Below are positions 13,321-24,429 of a stretch of 64,000 nucleotides of DNA, piece by piece; position 1 is the stretch's first letter, and every line of letters starts with the position of its first letter. The stretch is from Petrosia ficiformis (Eukaryota; Porifera; Demospongiae; Haplosclerida; Petrosiidae): the NCBI GenBank assembly GCA_947044365.1, contig OX345636.1:20624548-20688547 (forward strand). The letters are read 5' to 3'. The translations under genes were made by a program, and so were the position numbers. The notes under the pieces were generated by a model that had not been told where the DNA came from, made no database searches, and saw only the letters and a program-made list of their open reading frames with translations.

Positions 13321-13734
13321 GTACAAACGGCACCACTCTACCACTCCTTCAAAATGACTTTCAATAGCTTCCCACTACACAATAACATAATGTGAGCTTC
13401 TCACAATATTATAATACAATAAGCGGCAAGGTTCAAAGACAGTTGTTATCCCATCATAAGCATATTAAGATGTGATACTCACACTTAACAGATTCCATGG
13501 AAAATATTTTACATAATTCAAAACCTGGAGCATGACCAGATCAAACATACGCTACTACAAGATATAGACAACAAATTCTACATAGTGTAATGTATTACAC
13601 ATATATGTCCTCTTATCCTTTTGACCATTTTAATCAAAAGTCCATCCAAGGTCAATTGTAGCAATCACTCCCTGGAAACTAATCAGCCATCCATTATTAC
13701 TGTCGTACATGTACATGTATATACCTTTTTATAT

Positions 13735-14180
13735 ACTCTGTTCACATTCATGATGACGGATGTAGGGATGGGCAATATTTTGATTATCGTGATAATTGTG
13801 ATTAAAATTTCCTGTGATAATCATGTCGTCTAAATATTCCCATATCGTGGTCACAAAAATAACGATTATTGTGCCACAACTTCAGGTTTTCAGTACTATC
13901 ACATCTAAAGCAGTTTTACAACATTGTTTACTCAACAAATAAAAGGTATCAATTTGATTGTTGAATGAAATCTACATACATACATGTATGTAAGGTAGCC
14001 AATAATCGCAATAATCGTGATACTTGCAAAAACAATAATCGTTGACTCATATTTTCATAATCGCCCATCCCTAGACGGATGTGTTGAATGTATTATGTAA
14101 TATAGTGTGTAGTTTGTATAAGGTTAATACATGATGACACTAACTCGATAATGAAGAAATGGATTGAAAGTTGACTATAC
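13735..14180 (+). mobile_element. Family F element split by a hAT-like MITE
   Basis: The left end TGTTCACATTCATGATGACG is cut by the insertion at 13763-14073; the middle (TAATATAGTGTGTAGTTTGT, AATGAAGAAATGGATTGAA) resumes after it. The right end is lost. Confidence 0.6.
13763..14073. mobile_element. hAT-like MITE with 8-bp target duplication
   Basis: 311 bp, TAGGGATGGGCAATATTTTG to AATCGCCCATCCCTA, flanked on both sides by GACGGATG (13755-13762 and 14074-14081). It contains several near-palindromic AATCGTGATAAT words. Confidence 0.85.
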
Positions 14181-14333
14181 AGGGGTATGCACATGATTTT
14201 TTGAGTGGTGGCTGGAATTCAATTTGTCTCATTGATTTTTATAATATTGACTGGTCAGTAATATTGGATTGCGGCGATTACTGCAGACCAGTGTGTAGAA
14301 AGTTCTTACCATGATTATTACCCCATTTATTAC

Positions 14334-15000
14334 TTATCAACTGTGAGAGTACCTCTGCTATAATATATACTAAAAACATTAAATTAAAGTAATATTCAGG
14401 ATTTGGGATTTGGTAGATTTCCAGAGGATGATATCATCTCGTGTGTCATGTTCTGAATTTTGTGAATACGAAACTCTCTATCTTCTAATTGACATGCTAT
14501 TTTAAACTATTTTTTTCACATCCCAAAACTGTTATTAGCATTTGTGACATGCTTCATCACATTATTGATATTGTGACTTTCATGTAGATTCCTTTATTGT
14601 CTTAATATTCTTGGTTGACATCATTTATGAAAGCATTCTTTATTAATGTTCTGCATGTGCACAACTTGTGAATAAGTACACCTCTTTCTGATTGCTGATG
14701 AAAACGTCATCCCAACCAGTGGTATTCACACACTTATTGCTGAAGTGATGAACTTTACATTAATATGCAATTTAACTGGAGACAACATTTTTTTCACAAG
14801 TAAAGGTTAGAATCACATTAGAAACATATATTATTGGAGGTGAAGCCATTTTATACATCATAGAGAAACAACAACACAATGTCTACAATAGACATAACTG
14901 TAAAATGATATCACTTGTACAAATAAAAACGCCCTACACTGAGGTTAATTGAAGAATAATGGCGCCTCATGGATTTCACAAGAAATACAGTTGACAGGAT
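14334..15000. repeat. Duplicated segment, copy 1
   Basis: CAACTGTGAGAGTACCTCTG ... ATTTCCAGAGGATGATATCA ... GAAACTCTCTATCTTCTAAT ... CACATTATTGATATTGTGAC ... GAGGTTAATTGAAGAATAAT. The same order appears at 15465-16110. No coding frame is maintained between copies. Confidence 0.75.
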
Positions 15001-15322
15001 AGTGATTAGGTTAGACAGGTGATTCAAATGCTCATGTACATGTACATGTACTAGGTGTTATACGAATCTCAAGATAATTGATACTACTGTCATTGGCAAT
15101 TACATGTATCTGCTAATCATGTAACATTTGCTGGAGATTAAAGAACAAACTGTTAAGTATCCTCAGGGTATAATATATCACTATTATAAGGAGTGTTAAT
15201 AGTATCTCAATAAGTCAACTAAAACTAAAACAGCAGTATAAGAATGTAACCTTACTGATAGTTTCAACTACTAAAACTAAACTTATGCTTTTTATTATAC
15301 AATTAAACATGTAAAAAGGTTT

Positions 15323-15464
15323 TAGCACACTACCCTAGTTACTAGCACACTACCCTAGTTACTAGCACACTACCCCAGTTACTAGCACACTACCCTAGTT
15401 ACTAGCACACTACCCTAGTTACTAGCACACTACCCCAGTTACTAGCACACTACCCCAGTTACTA
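15323..15464. repeat. 20-bp minisatellite, 7 units
   Basis: TAGCACACTACCCTAGTTAC tandem units with a CCCT/CCCC variant. It lies exactly at the left border of the second duplicated segment. Confidence 0.9.
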
Positions 15465-16110
15465 CTGACCAATTGTGAGAGTACCTGTTATAATACTTAA
15501 AACATTTAATTACATGTATAAAATATTCAGGATTTGGTAAATTTCCAGAGGAAGAGAACCTTGATATATAATGTCGTGTGTCATGTTCTGAATTTTGTGA
15601 ATATGAAACTCTCTATCTTCTGATTCACATGCTATTTTAGGAAACTAAACTATTTTTTTTACATCCCAAAACAGTTATTAGCATTTGTGACATGCTTCAT
15701 CACATTATCGATATTGTGACATTCATGTAGATTCCTTTATTGTCTTAATATTCTTGGTTGACATCATTTTATGAAAGCATTCTTTATTAATATTCTGCAT
15801 GTGCACAACTTGTGAATAAGTACACCTCATTCTGATTGCTGATGAAAATGTTATCCCAACCTATAGCATTCACACAGTTATAGCTTAAGTGATGAACCAC
15901 ATATTTAACTTAACAAAAACTGGAGACAAAATCTTTTTAACGAGTATAGGTTAGATACCACACTAGACACACATATTATTGGAGGTGAAGCCATTCTATG
16001 CATCACAGAGAAATGACAACACAACGTCTACAATAGACAGTACTGTTACATGATATCAATAAAAATGCCCTACACTGAGGTTAATTGAAGAATAATGGTG
16101 CCCATAAGAA
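15465..16110. repeat. Duplicated segment, copy 2
   Basis: Partner of 14334-15000, direct orientation, separated by about 320 bp that include the 20-bp minisatellite. It shows many substitutions and a few small indels. Confidence 0.75.
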
Positions 16111-16284
16111 ATACAGTATACACTTTGAAAATAGTCAATGAGTGACTCAAATATTACTAATTAATTGTACATGAGACCATGTGCATCTTGTGTACAAGCT
16201 GGAAATCACTAATAATCATTACCATGTCAAAAGTTTTAAACCATTCACTTTTGCAATGTACAGTTAGACATAAACACTTCATAT

Positions 16285-16610
16285 AACAAGATATAAGGAG
16301 GAAAAGGTATCCCTATGATTGCTTTGGAGTGTCATCATTCAGTAATCATGGCTGACTTTTGTAGTCTGAAACCCAACAGCTTGTTATAGTTATTTATTTA
16401 TCCATATGTTTTAAAGGATCTTGTAAGGAATATATTTCAGCTAGACAGCTAGTGTCTGTCTAATCAAATATGTGTTGAAGAAAACTTTCTTCATGTATGT
16501 AAGCTACATGTACAAGCAGCTTTCTTCAAGGTATATGTGACACAAGCAAATATACATGTACATTGCATGTACAGTACATTACACCTCATGGAAACTAATC
16601 AGAGATAATC
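16285..16610 (+). mobile_element. Old family H copy
   Basis: Carries AAAAGGTATCCCTATGATTG, CATTCAGTAATCATGGCTGA, the TTTTAAAGGATCTTGTA block and ATATTTCAGCTAGACAGC. The GC-rich core is lost. Confidence 0.55.
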
Positions 16611-18100
16611 ATAATTATTACAATAACCTTATGGTCTCAGCTCATGACCCACATTTAGACTTATACTTAGGGCAACTGGACTATATTCAAACCTTTCAAT
16701 AAAATCTCACTCACAGTCTATTCCAAATTCAACACTGATCATGAAGGACTGTTAAAGATTTTAAGGGTAATTATATGAATCATAATAATTATGGTCAATT
16801 AATGTAGATTTTTGTTTGTGCTATATAAAGTAAAAGAAAATGAACTTTTGTAAACAAGACAAAATTAATTACAATGTAAATGCTGTTTGCTAAATATTGT
16901 GAAAACAAGAAGATTACAGGCACACTACACAACATTAATTAGTATCACTCCACATAGAGTACCATGCGTGTCAGACTTGAGGTCAAATGCATCATATACC
17001 AGCACATGTCACAGTATTTGAACTACAAACACGAATACCTGAACCACAAATACAATTACTTGTTATTTCAGAACTCAAAAATACAAATACTTTTTAAATA
17101 CAACTAAATATAAATACTGAAGTATTTGACCCAAAGTGTGATGTGCTATATTTACTTTCTACTGAGTTAATTGACAGCTCCAATATAATTGAATAATACT
17201 GAAAATATTTTATAGCTTGTTACCATGACAATGAGGATTCCAATCATAGCATAATCATATCCCTGGGATACAATTTTATTATGCTTAAAATTAAAATAAA
17301 GACCATTTAGATACTAATTAAATTAATTAAGCTTAATCTATATACATATACAATTCAATTCAATTATAATTCATACTAATAAGTATATCATTTATACCAT
17401 ACATGTCACATGATCTTAATAAAATCTAAATACATGTACTTATATGTATATTAAGATGTGTCTCATGTGCATCTAATAATAAAATTACAAACACAGAAGA
17501 AATACATGCACATACATAACACAGTATACTTACATATTAACACATATATATGTACTTTTATGGCAGACATGGCCTACATGTATAACCTCACTATCTTCAA
17601 AGTGTATACTATATTTCTTATAAAATTTAGCATGCATCATTATTCATTAATTGACAATTTAGCAAAACTTTTTTCTATACATGTACATGTGCATACAAGT
17701 GATATCATTTCACAGTTTGTTTATTTACTTTATTATAGACTTTGTGTTATTGTTTCTCGATGATGTATAAAATTACTTCACCTCCAATATTATGGGATGA
17801 GAACTTGAGGCTAAGAGTAGCCACGTATTTTAACATTGGGAGAAATAAACATGTAATAATTGTGTTGCATCATGCATATTCACATGGTCTTACATGTATG
17901 CATATATATACACTCACTAGTAACACACTGTAGTACACACTGTAGTACTCATTAATGTCAACATTTATTTACTGTTTTTATTGGAAAAGAGTGCAAGAAT
18001 TAAAATATCCTTTTAAGAAATGTCAATGCTTGAATGTCTACACATTATTACACAGTAACATGTCCTATAAATTAAATTACAGTGACTCAATGTTATGTAC
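16611..18100. other. AT-rich stretch without recognised gene
   Basis: Contains scattered ACATGT words and short open frames of low complexity (17458-17933) with no domain signature. I see no exon or RNA gene. Confidence 0.5.
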
Positions 18101-18103
18101 ATG

Positions 18104-18243
18104 GATATACTGTGCAGTGCAACAGCTTTGATCCTACTATGGTATATTAATTGTTAATTCCATTATCATAAGTGATATACTGTGCAGTGCAACAGCTTTG
18201 ATCCTACTATGGAATATTAATTGCTAATTGCATTATCATAAGT
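18104..18243. repeat. 70-bp tandem duplication
   Basis: Two adjacent units of GATATACTGTGCAGTGCAAC + AGCTTTGATCCTACTATGG..., differing at a few bases. Confidence 0.85.
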
Positions 18244-18548
18244 CAGTGAAAGAGCTAAAAAAGGTTACATGACCATAATTATGTTACACAGATTGAATAC
18301 TGACAGCCAGTGGTATAGTATCAAGTAATGATGTGACAATAATCTATAATACACACAATATTTTGTACATGTACTTGCCCTTGGACTATTATTGTAATAC
18401 AGGGGGCTCCATACAAGGGGGGTTAAGGATGACAGCAGTAAAATAATACTGTTACAAATCATTATTTAGATCATCTGTTGTTCCTATATTTAATTAACCA
18501 CAATTAAACAGATAAGATTAAATAATTTCTTGGAAAGAGTTAATCATA

Positions 18549-18587
18549 TTACCATCACCGTGAAGCGTAGGCAGACGGTATGGTAAT
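18549..18587. repeat. TTACC(n)GGTAA foldback head followed by TCTGTG tail
   Basis: TTACCATCACCGTGAAGCGT...GACGGTATGGTAAT forms an imperfect hairpin and is followed by a TGTGTGTCTGTCTATGTG stretch. The same arrangement is at 45417-45455. Confidence 0.5.
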
Positions 18588-18699
18588 CATATTGTGTGTC
18601 TGTCTATGTGTTTGTGTCCGCAAATTTTTGGTTGATACTAGTAATCATCAAAATCATTTAACATATGAAGTAACCTACATGTACATGATGTCACAGGAG

Positions 18700-18830
18700 A
18701 TGTAGAAAGAAAGAAAGAAAGAAAGACACCTGAGGCAATGGAAAAACGAAAAAGGAGAGTTCCCTCAGGTGGGATTCGAACCCACAACACTCTGTACTCC
18801 AGACAGATACTCTACCAACTGAGCCATGTA
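18700..18830 (-). mobile_element. tRNA-derived SINE-like retroposon
   Basis: On the - strand it starts with an A box (TGGCTCAGTTGGTAGAG), a 7-nt anticodon-like loop CTGGAGT and a perfect B box (GGTTCGAATCC) at 18826-18766, continues into a short body and ends in a (TTTC)n tail at about 18727-18708. The 5' acceptor strand does not pair with CTGAGGG, so it is not a working tRNA gene. Confidence 0.6.
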
Positions 18831-19444
18831 CATGTATCTATGAACTTGAATAACATTATGTAATAATCAATACTCCCCCATATTTGCTACTACAAATTAT
18901 ACTAATACTCCTCATTTAGATAGCCAGATAAGGTTTACTTATACTCAATTATCATAGTCATTTGGGTATATCCCTAAGTATATACTATACACATATACAT
19001 ACCAAAGATATAACACAATCATCACAGTTTTTTTTTACTATTGACTACATTATAATTATTTATTAAGCCCCACGGGTAGTTCTATGCCACACAATGATAG
19101 AGTGTAGAACTCAAAAGGATAATTGCAGTACTACTTGACAAGAGTAGTGTTGTTATAGTTAACTAAAACCTCTCTTAGTAAGGCTTTATGACTTTTAGTT
19201 AACTAAACCATAAGTAAATTACAGTTCTATTGCAATAATTACAGCTATATGTATATAACTAAAATGAAAATTGGCCAATTAGTTAACTAAAACTCTTTTG
19301 GTAAGCGTAATACTACCTTAGAAACTAAACGTTTGAGAAATGTTGTATATTATAACTACATGTATAACTACATTATTGTCAAACAAAAACAGCACTAGAT
19401 AAGGGAGTACACTACACTGGTTAATTAATGACACAATATAATAA

Positions 19445-19872
19445 TACTCTTTTTGTACAAACGAAACAAAACAGATGGAAGAAAAAGTATCTCTATGATT
19501 GTTTTCACAGTGGTGTGGTGCCTGGCATCCAGTAACCATGGCTGACTTTCTCATGCCTGAAAACAGTTTACTATACATGTACTTATTTATTATCAACTCT
19601 TCTTACTTCTAAAGAATGTTGTAGAACTTTAGGAACTTGTAGTTAGAATAACTACTTGTATTAATTATAATTTCATGCAAGCTACATGCAGTCTTAATTC
19701 TTCCTCCTGCTGGAGCATGTGTTCTATTACGCACCAAACGCATTAATTGACCAAGCCCCCCGAAATGATGTAACTTCCTTGACTATGTACACAATGTGTA
19801 TGTGACACATATATCATAATTCCATGGAAAGCAATCACAAGGACGGCCCTGTGGGCTATAAATAATAGTACA
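19445..19872 (+). mobile_element. Family H copy
   Basis: Contains GTATCTCTATGATTGTTTTC, AGTAACCATGGCTGACTTTC, the core AACGCATTAATTGACCAAGC and a 3' end with AAAGCAATCACAAGGACGGC plus a weakened hairpin (GGCCCTGTGGGCT). Confidence 0.65.
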
Positions 19873-20633
19873 TGAATACTCTCACTTTCAACAGATTCTA
19901 GTATTGTACATATATTTGCTTGGATAAATATTAAGGGTTTAGGAGTCTACATGACGTCTCGTCAACAATGTTCAATCAGTGTTTTCCAGCATAAACTTTA
20001 AAATTAAAGGGTGGGGAAAAAGACTAAAGGTAGAGTGCCATGGTGGTATAACCCTTTGGGAGCAATAATATAATTTTAGTGGTGAAGCTATAACATGTCA
20101 TTTTTGTGACACATTTACATAATACAATTAAACAAGTGTGTTTCTAGGAATAACATAAAATCCATTGGTAATTAACTAATTATATAATTATATTGCTATT
20201 ATTTAGTAATTGAATAACACCAGATTGAGTGCAGAGAGCACTTACATACTATTTAAGTTAGACAAAAAATTTGTGATAAGGCAACCTAATGTGTTAAAGA
20301 AATGAGTAGTATAAAATTTACATTATTGCCGCGTCTATTTAGTTTATTATAAACTATATCTACAATATCACTAGAACTTAACTAAAACGTATTACAGAAT
20401 GAGGAGCACAGATACAAAATCAATTTACAGCAGTCCTCTCAAGGATGGACATCTCTCCAAAAAAATTGGTGAGAAATCAATTGATGAGATACAGGATTTT
20501 TTTCTGTTTGGGCCAAAATAAAATACTACTGCTGAGATTAAATGATAATATTGTGAGTATGCAAAAAGAAATATTATTCTAGGCTAAATATTCTTGTTTC
20601 TGTATAATGACTGAATCACTGTATTATTATTTA

Positions 20634-20883
20634 GGCCATCATTACACCAGGCAACATTGTTGCCAGCAGCATGAGGTAACAGTGTTGCTGAAATGTTGCC
20701 TGGTGAATGGTGGTGGCCTTTGTTCCTTTGATGTTTCTGTCAACATGTTGGAACCTGCTCTATTTTCTGGCAACACGTTGCTTGTTGCCTGCAACAGAAC
20801 AACAACATACACTGGGGAATATTGTCACAGCAACACTGTTGCCTCGTGTTGCTGGCAACAACGTTGCCTAGTGTATGGTGACC
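20634..20883. mobile_element. 250-bp MITE with about 57-bp inverted repeats
   Basis: GGCCATCATTACACCAGGCA at the left faces TGCCTAGTGTATGGTGACC at the right; both arms contain CAACAGTGTTGCTG/CAGCAACACTGTTGCC. The open frame through it (20607-20921) follows the repeats, not a protein. Confidence 0.7.
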
Positions 20884-21051
20884 TATTCAACAGATTAAAT
20901 ATCAAATACACTATAAATTAATTAAAACAATTACTACTTCAAATATTATTTTAAACAGTAAAAACTCAATCATTAATTGTGCAGCTGTAAAAGCACATTA
21001 TTATCATAATAATTATAATCATACATAAAGATGAATACCTACATACATGTA

Positions 21052-21268
21052 CAGTATAATATTTGTCAATAAAAAGTCACCATACAGTACAGTAATTACT
21101 CAGTAGTTTCATTATCACACTACAGTAGTTCAACAGCAATTTTAATAGCAATTGGTGTACTTGTCAATCGAACACCACAGTAGTGAGACAGTAATTACTA
21201 TACTATACTGACAGTAGAACTGAGGTAATTACTGTTACTGTATGGTGATTTTTTATTGACATATACTA
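21052..21268 (+). mobile_element. Tc1/mariner-like MITE, copy 3
   Basis: CAGTATAATATTTGTCAATA ... TTTTTTATTGACATATACTA; nearly identical inside to 10377-10588. It lies about 400 bp downstream (in transcript sense) of the leftward first exon. Confidence 0.8.
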
Positions 21269-21663
21269 TATATCCAATAGCTTGTGGTAAAAAAAAACTA
21301 CTTATATGTAAATACTACTACACTGCCCAAAATAATACTTCCATCCAAACAGTAATTAATTACACAGAATTCTGCAATTTTTCATATTTAGCTAAACATT
21401 GTGACAATGTAAAACCACCGATTTCATAAATAAATCAGATTTTACTTCAACTATATTTATGAGTTGAAATTATCATAATTTAACACTTATTAACACATAC
21501 TAATTGGACCATGACTGAATTGATATGAAAGGTCTAGACAGTCAATCACATTGCTGCACTGACTAGATAGTCAGTCAGTCAGTCAGTCACACCTTCTTTT
21601 TAATTAAAGTAATCACTAGTCTTGTATAAAAAAAAATTATATAATTAGAAAAGTGTTGCTTAC

Positions 21664-21709
21664 CTTCCATAAAATCTCCCTCCGTCGGTTGCCCAGGGTA
21701 GCAAGCCAT
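21664..21709 (-). CDS. Probable first coding exon of an unidentified leftward gene
   Basis: Reading the - strand, an ATG in good context (GACAATGGC) at 21709-21707 opens MACYPGQPTEGDFME and runs into a consensus donor (GAAG then GTAAGC), leaving one base of the next codon. The + strand shows the complement GCTTAC at 21658-21663. Upstream on the - strand lie a TATA box and a CCAAT box at suitable spacing. I could not recognise the peptide, and found no convincing second exon to the left in the window, so the next exon may be small or beyond a long intron. The call rests on the combination of promoter, start and donor. Confidence 0.45.
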
Positions 21710-21990
21710 TGTCCACTGGAACGAAAATATCACTTAACAAAATTGACAAGAGCACAAGTAAAATGTTTTATCCACAAACTCGCCTACTCATGTGTCGATA
21801 AAAGTTGTTCTGGGTTTTTATAGCTCCTTATTGGCCAAGTAGGTTTCTCAGAACTCACTTTAAATAGCGAAAACATCAAGGATTGTAATTGGAGACAGAC
21901 ATTTTTATTTCATCTCCTAAGGAACTGTATCTAGGCAACCACCGGAAACAACGTAGGAATGTAACTCGATTCCATGAACCGATGCACAAA
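21710..21990 (-). promoter_or_regulatory. Promoter of the leftward gene: CCAAT box then TATA box
   Basis: On the - strand GGCCAATAAG (CCAAT complement at 21830-21834) is followed about 10 bp later by CTATAAAAA (complement at 21815-21823). Transcription would start near 21785-21790 and give a 5' UTR of about 75-80 nt. The stretch from 21780 to 21990 is free of the usual microsatellites and has more unique sequence. Confidence 0.45.
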
Positions 21991-22923
21991 TGATAGCTAA
22001 CAGCTAATTTTTCTGTGCTTTATTCCACCGTTCTTTGAACTACTTTGGCCATGGGAACATATTATACAGACTTTGATGTACCTCCATTATAATTACAACA
22101 ACATTTCATCGCCATAGTTGGATCAAATATTGATTGATCCACTTGATATGCTACTGTATGATTCATTCAGTAATAATCCATTCGTACTATTGAACAAATA
22201 ACTTATAATACTCAGTTGTATGCATAGGTAAAAAAAAGATGGTTAAGACTGAGTAGAAAGGCACTTGATGTGGATGAAGAGGGAAGTTTCTCGTTCTCTT
22301 ATAAATTCTATGCCCACTTGAAAAATGTGGGGAGAGAATGTGCTTTCTTCGCCTGTGGTTGTACATATGCCCTTGAGCTTATATACATATTGCAAGCAAT
22401 GTACATAGTTTTAGATTGAACAGGAATTATTATCATGTAGTTGACAAATAATACAGGTAGGTATTTTGGAAAATAAATTCTTAAATAAACACAAAAATAT
22501 TTTTTAAATATAATTTTGAGGTTAGCCTCTTTATATACTCACAAATTCCAATTGGAGGTTTAGTATCTTAATAGCATATATATACTGCTGTCAACTGAAG
22601 CCATCAGGATAGCGTTTTGAACCATACTGTAATACCATGAGAGGAAAGGAATGTTCTCGAAATTTAATAAGAAATGCTATCAAAATATTATAACAGAATA
22701 GAGTACCGCAAAACATGAAACAGTCAGCCATTAGCCACATTTTCCAGACAAAAACCTAGTTTGGCCAATTAAATACCCATATCAATATGAGTTGCCCATT
22801 CAAATTACTATCGATTGTCAGCCTTTGTAACATAATTATGTTGGTGTGTAATAAATTTAAATACTGAAATGAAAAGCATTAATTTCAGGGGGTCATTGCA
22901 GTGTCAGCAGCGACGCGTATTTA

Positions 22924-23136
22924 CAGCATATGTCAATAAAAAGTCACCATACAGTACAGCAGTAATTTCATTTCCACACTACAGTAGTTCTACAGTAGTT
23001 CAACAGTAGTTTTAACAGCAATTACTGTACTGTCAATTGAACACCACAGTAGTGAGACAGTAATTACTATACTATACTGACAGTAGAACTAAGGTAGTTA
23101 CTGTACTGTATGATGACTTTTTATTAATATATACTG
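22924..23136 (+). mobile_element. Tc1/mariner-like MITE, copy 4 (TA target)
   Basis: CAGCATATGTCAATAAAAAG ... TTTTTATTAATATATACTG with TA on both sides. Same family as the copies at 8073, 10377 and 21052. Confidence 0.8.
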
Positions 23137-23745
23137 TACATGTACAAGAATGTTTTAGCAAATAATACAGTTATATCCCAGCAGCAATTAATTACACCTG
23201 CAGTAATTCAGCTAGCTAAACACAGCGTGACATACGTAGTGATGTCGACATGAAGCTAAAACTACCACTACAAAAAATAACTGATATGGGGTGACTGCAT
23301 TGTATGTGTATGGAGGAAACTTGGTATAAAGGATGTAGGTAGCAAAACACATAGACATGGCATGTTTCCATGTTATGTATTTTGAAACATGCTATGACTT
23401 CATGTTTCAGGCAAATTCTACTAAGTTTCGGTCACGTTTTTCCCTGGATGTATGTCATTTGAGAAATAGGTCAATGTAATGGAGATTGCAAATTCTTTCT
23501 TCAACTATTTATGAGTTGAAATTATCATGATTTGTTCAGTGACTGAATTAATGTGTAATACAGTATTTGTACTGTTCACTAAAACTAAATAAGGTCTCGT
23601 CAATCAAATTGCATTAAGTATACAATGCAGTCACCCCTTATTTTTTATTGAAATGATCGACTAACCTTACGTATGTAAAAAAACATAATATAATGAATTA
23701 TTATAAGTGTCGCTAAAAAGCCTTTTTATTTAGTTACAAAAAAAG
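23137..23745. other. AT-rich stretch without recognised gene
   Basis: No coding or RNA signal seen. A dyad of TGGGGTGACTGCATTGTAT (23287) and ATACAATGCAGTCACCCC (23619) delimits about 350 bp and may be the ends of another inverted-repeat element. Confidence 0.45.
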
Positions 23746-23880
23746 AAGGTTTTGAACCAGGGACGTTTTAAATATTAAAAACATTGATGTCAGAAAAATT
23801 CGAATCAGGGACCTTCAATGGCAAAGAATATTATTACAAAAAAATAATATATACCAGAGCTGGAGTCGAACCAGGGACCC
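23745..23880 (-). repeat. Three spaced T-arm/B-box-like tRNA remnants
   Basis: On the - strand CCCTGGTTCGACTCCAG (near 23876-23860; CTGG/CCAG stem), CCCTGATTCGAATTTTT (near 23811) and CCCTGGTTCAAAACC (near 23761) occur about 55-65 bp apart. They look like tandem 3' ends of a tRNA-derived retroposon. No A box is visible. Confidence 0.4.
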
Positions 23881-24429
23881 TAAACTCCAAAGTATACAAA
23901 CAAATACCATTAATTCCTTTGTTTAGAGTTCACTACATTTGCTTAGGCTTGGCCCAATTATTGTGCACATGACTGTGAATTTACCACCAGGACTGGCCCT
24001 ACAATACAATAAATCGGGCCTTGGTGATGGGCAAACAATTCAGTCCAAAAGTGTGCAAAATTGTTTTGATAATTAATTTGTGACTGCATGGTGTGGTCAA
24101 TTTTATTATGCTCTTGATCATAATTGAGTTTGGTGTTCTTGGTACATAAACCAATCAAACAGTTATACTTGGTTTCTTTTCATCAAGATATTTTGGTAAA
24201 TAAATTGTTAGCTATTTAATTATTCCTAGTTATAATTGAGCCACTCAATGGTAATAATTGGTAACAAGAATCGAAATTGTGTCATTATGATGACACACAT
24301 CAAAGAAACCACTAAGGCTACAAATTAGATAAAACATGGTGGTTTTAGTTAGTGGTTTCTTTAATCAACTAAGTAGTGTGGCTAATGCCTTTGACATAAT
24401 CGTACGCAGCTTGTGTCCATGTACATAAT

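Noticed and set aside
18766..18830. A serine-type tRNA gene on the - strand
   Set aside because: A and B boxes are perfect, but the 5' acceptor strand cannot pair with CTGAGGG, and a (TTTC)n tail follows, so it is a SINE-like retroposon.
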